DNA of 64,000 bases from Diadema setosum (Eukaryota > Echinodermata > Echinoidea > Diadematoida > Diadematidae), in NCBI RefSeq assembly GCF_964275005.1, contig NC_092690.1:10544010-10608009 (forward strand). Direction: 5' to 3'. Made by a program: the position numbers and the translations under genes. Numbering within the stretch: the stretch's first letter is position 1; the number at the start of each line of letters is the position of its first letter. The notes under the pieces are model-generated. The model was not told the DNA's origin. It was given only the letters and a program-made list of their open reading frames with translations, and ran no database searches. This document shows positions 45,530 to 57,280 of this stretch, in pieces.

Positions 45530-45985
45530 GTGGAAGGAAGCCCTACCACCGTGCTTATCTACCGATGAACGCCACGGTGGGGCTGAATTCACAAGTAGGC
45601 CTAGGCCTATAAACAGGCGAGTCGCCGTAGTATTAGTACAGACACGCAGTGGTGGGGCTATCGTGAAATAGGCCCTACCGCAGTGCGTGTGCACCCGTGC
45701 CTTTATAGCAAGCAAGGGTAGGTCCTAGGGTTGGGGCTTAGGGTTAAGTAGGGTTGTATTTATGGTTAAATTGGCCGTTAAATTAGTCGAGGGACATATT
45801 AGGTAGTCCTTTTCGCCGCATTCACGAGTATTATACAGTGGAAGGAAGCCCCACCGCCGTGCTTATCTACCGATGAACGCCACACGGTGGAGCTGAATTC
45901 ACGAGTATAAACAGGCGAGTCACCGTAGTACTATTAGTACAGACACGCAGTGGTGGGGCCTATTTCACGAGTTTGCCTACAAATC
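45530..45985. repeat. Direct repeat pair with GTGCTTATCTACCGATGAA
   Basis: About 135 bases at 45530-45665 recur at 45836-45970 with small changes (GTGGAAGGAAGCCC, then the string above, then ACAGACACGCAGTGGTGGGGC). Between them is TAGGGTTGGGGCTTAGGGTT, a telomere-repeat-like string. No gene seen. Confidence 0.55.
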
Positions 45986-46139
45986 TATGTAAGCTTAGCG
46001 CTGTCCGAGTGCGAAGTATCCTTTTCTCGCCACAGTCTTCATGGTCTTACAGTGAAAATAATGGATATTCAAGCGTACCACAGTTGTAATCTGTAATACT
46101 GGCAGTATTAAATCCGATACAATTCATTAATATTCTTTT

Positions 46140-46400
46140 GTCCAAAGGCTTAGCCAATGACAATAGTGCAGCGCAGCGCTAGCTATGCGCTCGCTAGCTC
46201 ACTCCCCCGCCAGCGCTAGCCGCCAGCCGGTGCTGTCGCTGCGCTGCGCTTGCCTTGCTAGCTCGCTGGCTATGGCTAGGCTGGTCGGACAGTCGATATC
46301 GACGACTCCGATCTTTGACGTCATCACAATTTAGAAGTGATAGTGCGCCGCATGGGGCGAAAGTATAGAAAGTTTTCCAAAACCGAGGAAATTGCATCCA
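46140..46400. other. GC-rich block, promoter-like composition
   Basis: CpG-rich sequence with repeated AGCGCTAGC and GCTAGCTCGC, unlike the surrounding AT-rich DNA. Similar strings occur before the P2X7-like gene at 60955-61015. It could mark a lost or unrecognised promoter; no open frame is convincing. Confidence 0.25.
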
Positions 46401-47398
46401 TTATGTTAACAAATATAGAACAAAATTCAGAACAGTAAAAAAAAAAACCTGTACGACCACAAAATTACTTAGAATTTAACATTTAATATTATTACATCAT
46501 TAAGAAAAAAATTTCTAAACCATTTTATTAGGTCTTTAAACAAAGATGTCTCTTAGCTCCGACTCCTCTGAAGTTGCACATAACGTTCACATCAAATTTT
46601 CCAGACCATCACATGCTCCTAACTAAGGTTTAGGTTTTGGACTGGAAACCTCGATATCTTGAAAGGGAAGTTTAGGAAGCAATGTACATCAGGGCCAACG
46701 GACCATCTCTATAAAGACAGGGGCGCTACAAACTTCCAAAAGTCTAATATGACCTGCTTACTGACAGTCACACGATCAATGTGAAGACAGGTCATTCAAC
46801 TGATGAAGGCTGTAATAATGACAGCTGAAAATTTGGGAGCTACATAACACAAATTTTCAGATTCACACTCTCACTTGCTACTACTGTATGACTATTTGAA
46901 TCAGATTCAGTGTTTTCTCATCCATACAGGCTAGCAACCCCATCTCGTATCGGATTTCATTATAACGGGATTCCCCTGTGTATATAATGATGAATTTAAT
47001 GAATGCCCTCTTCTTGCTAAATACTGTAAAACCAGAAATTTCCATACAGTTTTCTTATTGTCCATCAGTCAAATTCAACTGATATGCAAAATTTGTTGCG
47101 TACATTGCAGGTTTTATGAATACTTGGGGATTGTGTATTATGCCTGCAGAGATGTCAGCATATTATCTCTATGAGTAAACCTCATCCCCAACTGAAATGG
47201 CTAATTGCAGAATCACAATTAAAAACACTAAAACATTAAAAATAAAAATTACAAGGCATTGCAATTCTTTTCTTCTGTTACAAATCAAACTTCAAAAATA
47301 TCTTATTAAATCAAAACCATTTACCTAATTCATTAATCTCCTGGTGAATGATATCAACACTAATACTGAACTCATTAAAGGACATACATCACCACATA

Positions 47399-47797
47399 CT
47401 GTAAAAGTGGTTTCTTTCGCGTACAGATACTTTTGCAATTTCCATCGGTGCCGACTTTTTCGTGTGTGTTTAAATTCGCGGGCGGCAAAATCTGTGAATT
47501 CACAGTCGGTCAAAACTGTTTTATTTTGCACATGAAAACCCAAACTATAATCCAATTATTCTTTTATTTATTAAATAGAAATTACAATAAAATGTAGGTT
47601 TACCTGAAATCCCGTCTCTCGAGTACTTTATAACATGCTTGTACCTACCTTGCGCGGAATCTTCATGTGTGCATGTGCGCAATAGTATTGTAACAAGCAG
47701 CGAGTTCAAAACATTTTCCCGTGATGTTACATGTAAATTCGCGGTTCAACCTCAAAGCGCGAAAATAAAACCACCGCGAAAGAAACCACTTTTACAG
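47399..47797. mobile_element. TA-flanked MITE, CTGTAAAAGTGG family, copy 2
   Basis: The ends CTGTAAAAGTGGTTTCTTTC and their inverse share the family tip with 34886-35092. TA is duplicated at 47397-47398 and 47798-47799. It sits two bases inside a candidate splice donor on the minus strand (see the exon at 47801-47851). Confidence 0.75.
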
Positions 47798-47800
47798 TAC

Positions 47801-47851
47801 CTGTTTTGTTTCCTTGGGCAAGTGTGGTTGTGGCATCACATGGCTCTTCTT
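47801..47851 (-). CDS. Candidate 51-base exon with MITE-altered donor
   Basis: It follows CTTTCACCACAG and ends at GTAC. The frame can read KKSHVMPQPHLPKETKQ or EEPCDATTTLAQGNKT; neither is recognised. Without the MITE the donor would be the consensus-like GTATGT. It is on the gene A/B strand, between copy 2 of gene B and gene A. Support is splice signals and length only. Confidence 0.3.
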
Positions 47852-48448
47852 CTGTGGTGAAAGATGAACATTAGGAAAAAAATAGCAAACACACATTTTG
47901 TTCATCAAATCAACTTGGATTCGTATCTATTAAAATGAACTTCAATTCTCATGAGGATGACAGATCCTTTGTATTGTATTTTTTTTAATAAATCAACTTT
48001 GAAGATCAGATTGATGCTCTTATACACTGTAAATATAACAGTACTGGCTAAGAAAAATACCTTCTTAGTACTCATAAATCTAAATGAATACAAGTTGCCA
48101 TACAAGTACAACATGCAGTGATCACATTTTCATCCCTGGGGTAACAAAAGACATCTCATATCTCAATTTTCAGTTTCTCAAATGGGCAGGAAACTTCTGC
48201 GCATGCTAAAAAGCCATGTCACAGATGCACTGTAAGATTCCTCAGTGCCATTGTCGCTTCCTGTTGTCTCACGCATGCTTGGTTTCCATGAAATTCAACG
48301 CAATTTTCATCTGCTTTCTTTCGTTTCTGCTTTTTTCTTTGTTTAGAATTCAACTAAAAAAAGAGTTTAAAATTTCAAAATTTTACTGATTTGCAGTCAC
48401 TAGAGGCATGATTCTCTACTGCAAGGCTTCAATGTGCTGGTCACATGA

Positions 48449-49012
48449 AAGGACAAGTTCACCTTCATTAACATAAGGATTGAGAGAATGCAGCAATATT
48501 AGTAGAACACATCAGTGAAAGTTTGAGGAAAATTGGACAATCGAGGCAAAAGTTATGAATTTTTAACATTTTTGTGTTGGAACCGCTGGATGAGGAGACT
48601 ACTAAGGCTCGTGATGTCATATGAGTACAACAGTATAAAGAAAATATAAAGAAAATTCAACATATTTTCACTTTTTTCGCATAATAAAAGAGCACTTGAC
48701 TTGCCTCTTTCTAAAGGCAATGGGAATAATATTACCCATAACATATGTCAGTATAACAAGTCAAGGGAATGTGTACTTTTTTCAAAAGATGAAATTTGTC
48801 AAATTCTCTTTATATTTTCCTAATATTGTTGTATGCATGTGACATCATACACTGCAGTAGTCTTCTCATACAGCGGTGACTGCACAAAAACTTCAAAAAT
48901 TCATAACTTTTGAACAGATTGTCCGATTTTCCTCAAATTTTCAAAGATGTGTGCTCTACTAATATTGCTACATTCTCTCAATCCTTATGTTAATGAAGGT
49001 GAACTTGTCCTT
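48449..49012. mobile_element. Foldback MITE (AGGACAAGTTCACCTTCATT ends)
   Basis: The terminal inverted repeats cover roughly 100-250 bases (start AGGACAAGTTCACC, end GGTGAACTTGTCCT) with many matching blocks toward the middle. A TGAA flank on both sides is a possible target duplication. No coding capacity. Confidence 0.65.
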
Positions 49013-49617
49013 GAAGGAAAGCATAGAAATTTTCGACAACGACAACAACAAAATACCCCTGGATAAAGACAGGACATGACCTGAGTGAATTTGCAGTCAA
49101 AACAGGGGTGAGTTTGTCCCCAGAGCTATCCCAGGATGCATCTAAAATGCCGCTCTGCGCACAGCACCTAGGTAATGGCAATACTTAGAATTGGCAGGCA
49201 TAACCCTCTTGAAACTCAATTTTGAATAAAGAATACTAATTTACATTTTAAAAACTTCTGTAGTGGTCAATAGCACAATCAGGGTATGCAAATGCATAAC
49301 ATCAGAAAAATGAAAAATCTTGGTGAAAATGCTTTTTTTCTGCTTTTCATATCAGAGTACACAAATTTTCATTTCATGTACAAAAAAAAAAATTGAATTT
49401 ATATGTGCATAAATTAGCATTTTTAATAATTAGGGTGTCAAATTACATTAAAATGACTGATATATTGCAAAAATTCATTTAAAAAAGGAGATTTTTGTTT
49501 CTACAGGTATATTATGAAATTCCTTTTATATACTCTTGATAACTACCTCTTTCATTCACCACTAGTACATAACCTTGACATACATGTATCATAAAATGCA
49601 AATTAATGCCATATTTT

Positions 49618-50510
49618 ATAAGAACTTTAACTTCGACTTTGACCCTTTCATAAGTTTACACACTTGAGAGATTTTCAAGGTATGGAGTAAAAGTGCAATT
49701 TCTGTATTGAACAGTAAATTGTTATCATTTTCATCTGTCAGGCAGAACATACATAAATATACTAAGTTTAAAGATAACTTGAGCCACTTCCGAGATATGG
49801 AGAAAGAAGTAAGTTCAGCACTTTCACATGATCTTTGACCTTTTGACCTTTGACCTTCTAGTTCTTGGCAAAAAAAAAAAATCCCAGAGAATATCTAGTG
49901 GGTTATACATTACATGCATACAGGCAGTACATCAAGTTTTAAAAAAATAATCCTGCTGGCATTGCATAAATATAAGGAAAATAGTCACATTTTGAAATAT
50001 TGCCCTTGACCTTTGACCCCTGACCTTTGACCCCACGAACTCCAAATTCCCTAGATAACCATGGCCAGTCAGTACATGCATATATTTGTTCCATAAAGAT
50101 ACCTTGAACAATTTCCAAGATAGAGAGTTAAAAAAGTGAAATTTTAACATTTTACTTGACCTTTTGACCTCATGACCCCAAACTTTTACCAGAGAATCTT
50201 ACTTGGGTAATACATGTATACACTAAGTTTCAAGAAAATATCTTCAGGCATTGCATAGATATGGGGGAAAAAGTGAAATTTTAAGCATTTGACCTTGACC
50301 TTTGACCTTGAGCATGTGCACCCAAAAGTTGATAGGCACAACTTCACTCCCTAATACACATACATGCCAAGTTTCATTAGGATACCTCAAAAGGTTTTGA
50401 TAGTTACCCTGTCCACAAAATTCATTACGGACGGACGGAAGGACGGACGGACGAACGGACGGACGGACGGACGGACAACCCGAGCACCACTTCGTGGCGG
50501 AGGCATAAAA
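49618..50510. mobile_element. Family 1 Helentron-type element, copy 3, 5'-truncated
   Basis: It begins abruptly with interior sequence (AGAACTTTAACTTCGACTTT, compare 24168), runs through the same TGACCTTTTGACCTTTGACC-type blocks and (GGAC)n at 50428-50476, and ends GTGGCGGAGGCATAAAA. The DNA that follows (ATCCTCCTTTCCACTTGGAC, 50511) recurs at 57490. Confidence 0.6.
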
Positions 50511-50563
50511 ATCCTCCTTTCCACTTGGACTTACATGTGTCATTGTATACAATGTAGTACATA

Positions 50564-51239
50564 TCGTCGCCGGTCACACGAACCGACGAATCACTCGATT
50601 TTGGGTCAAATTTTCGATTTTGAGATTTTCAATCATTTCGATAGTAGATATTCCATACTACATATTCTGAAATTCTCAGTGTGTAATTCGGTGTAATTTT
50701 TACTAATTATCACTTTTGTAGAAGCATGTAATTCCATTTGTGAAAATTATTTGCTTTCCCCATAGACGCGTGTGTTAAACAATCGGGCGATTCGACGGTT
50801 CGGTGACCGCGCGTACTAGTACGAGCGGTCACCGAACCGACGAATCAGTGCGCATTGCGTGTAATTTTTGAGATTCAACGGTTCATTGACCGCGCGCACA
50901 GTGCGCGTACTATGTAATACATGTGTTGACAATGACAACGCTCAATGTACATGTACATATGGACACATATGGAAAATGACAAGTTCTTTGCAGACCGAAA
51001 ATACATGCATGCAGCTCTTTGACGATTTCCCGCTTATTTGTTAACAATACAATTCGATAAAAACTTCACAAGTTACAGCAAGAATTGAAGTCTGATGTAC
51101 TACAAAAATAATTGGAAATTATAGACATGAAAGTGTAGCAACCATAAGTCAAAAATGGGTTAACTTCAAACGCGATTTTCTCGAATTGTCATTCCTACGC
51201 AAACCTGAGGGATTCGTCGGTTCGTGTGACCGGCGACGA
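50564..51239. mobile_element. TA-flanked DNA transposon (TCGTCGCC ends), intact copy
   Basis: Perfect terminal inverted repeats of about 29 bases beginning TCGTCGCCGGTCACACGAAC, with TA on both sides. Further inner inverted blocks such as ACTAGTACGAGCGGTCACCG are present. 676 bases, non-coding. It serves as the unbroken reference for the interrupted copy at 33564-35940. Confidence 0.78.
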
Positions 51240-51249
51240 TATATTATAC

Positions 51250-51838
51250 AAATGATGCACAGGATAGAGTGCGTTAGTGGAGATGTAGCGCACTCGAGGG
51301 TATTTACAAAATTTGTGAAACATGCACGAGGCGAAGCCGAGTGCATGTTGCACTACATTGTAAATACCCAAGAGTGAGCTGCATCTCCACTAACGCCACA
51401 AAATAATCCTGTGCATCATTTGTTTTATAAAATGGGTCGAAAACTAACAGCATTTTTCACGTACCTTTGTGGGTCAATACCAGTCAGCTACATGTAGCAC
51501 TCGCTCAAGAGTCAAGATGTTCGAAGATGTTTGTCCCAAACATTTACGCACGTCGCACTCGGAAATCCCGCACATATAAGTACTGTACGTATAAGAGTAT
51601 ACGTACGCCACACGTTATGCACACAAGAAAAGCCGGCCGGCAGCCCGAACTAGAAGTTGTTTACAGGATTGACAGCGCGTATAGTAGCGCGCGACGCACT
51701 TTAACAACTGATTGAGTGTGCACTGCTAGTGTAAACGTTGTGACGTCAGGCCGTGCATGTTAGTAAGATATTGATACACGCACACGTGACTCATTTCGGC
51801 GCTTCCAATTGGCTACATTCTTGAACCCATTTTATAAT
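51250..51838. mobile_element. Composite hairpin MITE, best-preserved copy
   Basis: The hairpin half (51250-51424) has ACAAATGATGCACAGGAT at both ends. The second half (51425-51838) has TTATAAAATGGGT at both ends. It starts about ten bases after the preceding transposon. Confidence 0.6.
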
Positions 51839-51888
51839 ATGACCATTTTATATTAAAGTGACACAAGTACAGGGGATATGATACATAC

Positions 51889-52053
51889 CTCTACAGAATC
51901 TCGCTTGACACGTTTTACCGTAGAGGGTGGCTGATTCCGATCCACTGCAGCCTTCTTGTGGCCGTATACCTCCTTCTTCTTCAGAACATCGTTACTCTGC
52001 AGAGGAGACCGCTCATATTTGAATTTGTTGATGAGTGACTCTTTCCAGGTATC
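51889..52053 (-). CDS. Gene B' exon 4
   Basis: 165 bases; two codons longer than exon B4 near its end (PPSTVKRVKRDSVE versus PPSIRAKRDSVE). It has the same DTWKESLINKFKYERSP start and the same phase-0 boundaries. Confidence 0.75.
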
Positions 52054-55000
52054 CTTCAATGAAACATGAAAATCGTAACTTTATATAAGCAACAAAAAAT
52101 GTACTTGCATTCATTACTCAACTAAAGGAATTCCTAATATTACACATTGAATAAAAATCACTACAAATTGCTTACCTCACATCCCCTTGGTGATTCCATG
52201 CACCTAACAAGGCCAATCTTGATCAAATGGAAAACACCTGGCATACATGTACATATACTGTACATGTACTACACAATTATACAATTGTACAATCAGGTCC
52301 AATGAGGCACATCACAGTTAGTCCATGGGCCAGGCCAGATATTGGTACCATCTGAGGTGGCAAAACCTTTTTGGTGTCATTTTGTTTGTCGGGCATAGAT
52401 ATGCTTATCAAGCTATGATAGCATTTCCAAATGAGTAGCTTAGTCGTAATAAATGAATTTTTAACCCGTTTGGTTTCGCTGTTATATCCCTTTACTTCTG
52501 AATCGAAACTAACCGCTATAGAAAGAAGAGCACTGTCTTCTGTATGTCCACAGGTGTTCTGTTGTAAACGCGGTGCGCTTAGTCTTTATTCAAGGCAGCG
52601 AAGGGAATATCCAAGGGTTATGATGTCCACAGCGCTTAGTCTTTATTCAAGACGGCGAAGGGAATATCCAAAGCTAATGATACAGTGTATATCCCTTTAT
52701 CTAAAAAGCAAACAAAAAAACAATTCCTAGTGGATTTTGCCGTATTTTTCAATTATTCATCATTTTCCGGTGAAAACACTACAGTGAAAACGTTAATGCC
52801 ACGCCACTGTCGCTTTATTTCCATCCAACAATGAAAGATAATGCAAAAACAACATACCGGTACACTACAATACATTATAATAAATAATATTGTACATGAG
52901 CAGAGTGATTTTTGTTTAAAACTGATGTATTTGTTGAAAGGGTAGTGTAAAAACAGTATAGATAATCCCTTTTATTAGGAAGTTTAGATATGATAACATC
53001 CACGAGGAATTGCTTTTTTGTTTGTTTTTTAGATAAAGGGATATACACTGTATCATAGGCTTTGGATATTCCCTTCGCCGCCTTGAATAAATACTAAGCG
53101 CACCGCGTTTACAACAGAACACCCGTGGACATACAATGAGCTCCATGGACATACAGAAGACCGTGCTCTTTGTTTTTTTTTTTGTTGTTGTTATTTGAAT
53201 TTATTTGGCGTTTATCTATAGCGGTTAGCCTCAATTCAGAAGTATAGGGATATAAAAACGAGACCAAATTGGTCAAAAATTCATTTATTAGGACTAAGCT
53301 ACTCATATTTGGAAATGCTATCATAGCTTGATAAGCATATCTATGCCCAACAAACAAAATGGCACCAAAAAGGTATTGCCACCTGAGATGGTACCAATAA
53401 CCAATTTTTCGCCTCTTGGCCCATGGACTAAGTGTATGCAAGGGAAATCTATACGTACATATCCTGACGAATTCTGAGCTCTGTCCTTCAGTACAGGAAA
53501 TCTTGCAACCAGGGTACTGCACACAATTTGGTATTGTGATGGTGTAGGGTACCTGCAAGTACAGTACATACAGATGTAAAACAGATACAGTTTTCATCTA
53601 TTTAAAGAAGCAGTCTTCAATTTCCCAATTTCACAAAACATACAATTGAAATGACAAATTCATTCTCATACAAGGACATGACAGTATCTTTAAATTTAAT
53701 AAAAATCAAATAGTAACTGTTGATGAATGGAGAACTATTTCTGAGAAAAGTATAATATAGTAAAATATTACAACTATACAGCAAAACCGAATTTTTTGTA
53801 CAATTAACTAAAAGCATTTGATGAAGTAAGCTGATATTTGCATTTTCTTTTCTTTCTTTGTTGTTATATTCACAACCACTGAAGGATGAATGGAACAAAT
53901 CTGGAATTAATATCTCAGTTACAATGTCCTACAAAGACAATGTCCAATTGTACATGCACCTGCCTTTTTGAAAAGTTATTACATTAATGCAATGAATATC
54001 AATGTGAAGGATCTTTACAAACATTAACATTTCTTTATCAAATTCAGTCTCACCGTACAATGTATGTATCATGTGTGCATTCCTTTATTGGTCACACACA
54101 TGTACACAAAACAAAATATTGACATGAACAAGCTACAGTAAACAACATTAGAGAAATTTTCCACATCACAAAAATATTCCACATTTGACTTACAATTTTC
54201 ATGCACATACATGTACACTGTATGTAACACGGATTAGAGAAACTGGTACAATATACTTACATTGTGTGTTGTGAAACATCCTCATATAATTGTTTAACTA
54301 TCCTGGAGCGCCACTTCCTCTCGAGTACAATGGGGCTGTCCTCCTTCAATAGATTCCTCACATCAGCAGGCATTGTCGGTAGAGTGTAGTTCAAATGCCA
54401 GTCTGAGTCAGATGCACATCTCTGAATAGGATTTCTGGAAAAGGAGCAATATGTGTACAATACATAAATCCTTGAACTCACTGCAGTCTTCTTGCACTAA
54501 GTTAATGGGATTTGTTGTGTGTGTGTATACTTTTTTTTTGTGAACATGTACACTTAACATGAACTTTAACACCAAACAAATAATGATCTGTAAGACAGCA
54601 CCACAATTCGAGCATACCGTATAATAGGGTTTGTGCCCCCTCAGTGATGGTATACATCTAAAGTATTGATTGAGGTGAGGATTCAGCATGTAACTTTTTC
54701 GAGGATACACTAGTTTAGAAACCAATGCATGAAACGTTAAAGAGGATACAATCCTAGCTACAAGAGAATGAAAGTTTACTTGATTAAAATAGATTTTGAA
54801 ATAGCTGAGATATCAAAAAAGAAAGGAAGAAAGAAAGAGCCCCTTGTAACAGGTGGGTTCTACTTTTTTTTTAATACAGCTGTATTAGGATTGCTTTGTT
54901 GTGACCATCTCAGCCACGTGACGTCAAACCAATTTTCATCAAATAAACTTTGAATTCCTCGTAGAATTACATGTTCGTTTATATTTCAGAAGAGGTTATC

Positions 55001-56080
55001 ATTATTTAACAACAACAACAACAACAATAGTCGGACACCTGAAACCCCTCTCAACTAAAACTACGTGTACACAACTGTATACCATCCCTTCAAAGGTACA
55101 GGCCTTACAAGACTATGTACAAACATTTGTACAATGCACATATTGTATGTAAAGCAACACCCACTACTGTACTAGTAGTTTTCACCTTCACAACATGTAC
55201 AATTTGTACATGATGTACTTTGCGATACCGGTAACATACATGTACTGCAAAACTTAAACTTCATAATAAATACACATAGTACCAAAAGACAGCCACTGAA
55301 AATCAATGGAACAAATCTACAATCGCCATCAAAGGTACATCTTGTACAAGTACAGCACGTCCCACAATTACAATGTAAAGTAGACCAGATTGTACATTGG
55401 AATTTCATTTTGTGCAGGAGTAGAAAAAGGTCATTTGTACCAACAGACAGTTTGGCTTCTTAATTCACTGAAATACAATGTATAAAACAATTGTGATAAT
55501 CATGATGACTATAATTCATGAAATTCTTATCAATGGTGCTTGTTAGCACATCCATCTGACAACAAGCCTGGTATTTGGCATATCAATATCAAAAGAAAAA
55601 GTTGCAATTGCATTCAATGCAAAACAACAAAATGGATGCCTGTTAAATTGTCAACTGATGGTCAATTCTTTTCTACATCACAAAAATATTTCACATTTGA
55701 ATAAAAATATGATTGTCAGATACCATGGATTAGAAAAAAAAAAAACCAACAACCTTTGTAGTACAATATACATTGTACAAATACATTGGAATGTAACTTA
55801 CTGAGATGTTGGAGTTTGGGACATTTCTTCCTCTTGCTGCTGTTCCACATCATTGTTTTCTTGAACAAGTACTTGTATCTTGGATCTGTTAGGTGGCAAA
55901 TCCTCGTCAAGGTCGATCCAATCACTCCAGTCCTCATTGTAGACCTGAATAATCGGAACAGTCGTCTCTGGAAGCTTAAATGTCTCCTTCATCTTCTTCA
56001 AGAAACTCTTAATGTTGCAGTCATTCTCCACTGCGACTATCTTTTTTGATTGGCAGCATGACACATGGTAATGCAACATC
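51889..56080 (-). CDS. Partial SAMD3-like gene copy B', exons 1-4 (span)
   Basis: Exons: B1' 56080-55802, B2' 54434-54261, B3' 53552-53459, B4' 52053-51889. All four keep the reading frame and the same phases as gene B, so the encoded 236-codon front half is intact (PB1-like domain plus the start of the conserved body). The C-terminal exons are missing because the duplication breakpoint lies just past exon 4. B' ends in phase 0 with a good GTATGT donor, so a transcript would need to splice into other minus-strand exons (gene A lies downstream) or end in the intron. Frame conservation argues against long neutral decay. Confidence 0.7.
52319..53430. mobile_element. Foldback transposon private to copy B'
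   Basis: The ends TAGTCCATGGGCCA are inverted and the arms exceed 350 bases (both contain GGCATAGATATGCTTATCAA or its inverse). AGT is duplicated on either side (52316-52318, 53431-53433). The empty site is at about 14632-14634 in copy 1. Its insertion left the exon B3' donor region 20-25 bases away intact. Non-coding. Confidence 0.8.
53459..53552 (-). CDS. Gene B' exon 3
   Basis: 94 bases reading YPTPSQYQIVCSTLVARFP, then VLKDRAQNSSGY. The donor is GTACGT here rather than the GTAAGT of copy 1, a weaker match to consensus. Confidence 0.75.
54261..54434 (-). CDS. Gene B' exon 2
   Basis: 174 bases, one codon shorter than exon B2 and otherwise equivalent (WHLNYTLPTMPADVRNLLK, KQLYEDVSQHTM). 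Confidence 0.75.
55802..56080 (-). CDS. Gene B' exon 1, intact PB1-like domain
   Basis: 279 bases in frame from MLHYHVSCCQSKKIVAV through FLKKMKETFKLPETTVPI, then IQVYNEDWSDWIDLDEDLPP and KIQVLVQENND, to EEEMSQTPTSQ. The hydrophobic/acidic pattern (basic first strand, then a D-W-x-D-x-D acidic loop, then a V-x-V last strand) resembles a PB1/ubiquitin-like fold used for protein pairing. It shows that copy 1 carries an 8-base gain. Confidence 0.72.
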
Positions 56081-56639
56081 CTGAAAACACAATTAAACAG
56101 TGGAAAGAGACCACAGCTATAAATGCATGTAGTGTCCAGGAGGATTCCTCCGTGAGGATAACGCATAATGGCTATACACTGGTTGTGTACGGATGTACAA
56201 GTGTACAGTACATGGCTATGCACAGTACCTCACAAGCTGATTGACGGTCCATACAAGGCATCTAAATCCATTTAACTTGAAAATTACTACAACTATTTTG
56301 AAGTTTATGAGCACAATTCATTAAATGGGCCATTCCATGGTTTTTAGACATAGCGCTTTTTTGAGGGAGAGTTACAAGTGTAAATGCATTCAACCTCTCC
56401 GTATTGATTCAATTGTTTTCAATGTTACAAATACTGTAGTCTTAGGCCTAAAAATTACCATGATTAAAGAGATAGATAAAATGTAAATAAAAATAATATA
56501 TTTGCCTTACTGAGGTAAAATATGTTATTGACAGAGAGCTATTCAAAGGACAAGGCGTCTGCCTTTCTGATGTGTAGCAAATAACTTTACTAATATTACC
56601 TGCATGTAATTGTTAGATTTAGATACATGTATGATGCAT

Positions 56640-57280
56640 AATATCACTTGTATACAAATAATCTTACACAGGTGAGAGTGCGTTCGTGGAGATGTAGCGC
56701 ACTCGAGGGTATTTACAATTGTGAAACATGCACGAGGCGAAGCCGAGTGCATGTTGCACTACATTGGAAATACCCGAGAGTGAGCTGCATCTCCACTAAC
56801 GTCACGAACTCAAACCTGTGTATTATTTGATTTATAAAATGGGTCGAAAACTAACAGCATTTTTCATGTACCTTTGTGGGTCAATACCAGTCAGCTACAT
56901 GTAGCACTCGCTCAAAAGTCAAGATGTCCGAAGATGTTCATCCCAAACATTTACGCACGTCGCACTCGGAAATCCCGCACATAGTACTGTACGTATAAGA
57001 GTATACGTACGCCGCATGTTATGGCACAAGAAAGGCCGGCTGGCAGCCCGAACTAGAAGTTGTTTACAGGATTGACAGCGCATATAGTAGCACGCGATGC
57101 ACTTGTAACAACTGATTGAGTGTGCACTGCTAGTGTAAACACTGTGACGTCAGTGACTTTACGCTTTTTTTTTTTTTTGCACGGCAGGCTGGCACGCGTA
57201 TGTTCGTAAGAAAATCATGCATGCACACGTGACTCATTTCAGCGCTTCCAATTGGCTACATTCTTGAACCCATTTTATAA
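56640..57280. mobile_element. Composite hairpin MITE within duplication copy 2
   Basis: Counterpart of 23100-23740, retaining ATTCTTGAACCCATTTTATA at its end, which copy 1 has lost. It predates the duplication. Confidence 0.6.

Noticed and set aside
52431-53152. Two related open frames with CCKRGALSLYSR-type sequence on opposite strands
   Set aside because: They lie in the two inverted arms of the foldback transposon 52319-53430, so their similarity reflects the palindrome, not a protein family.
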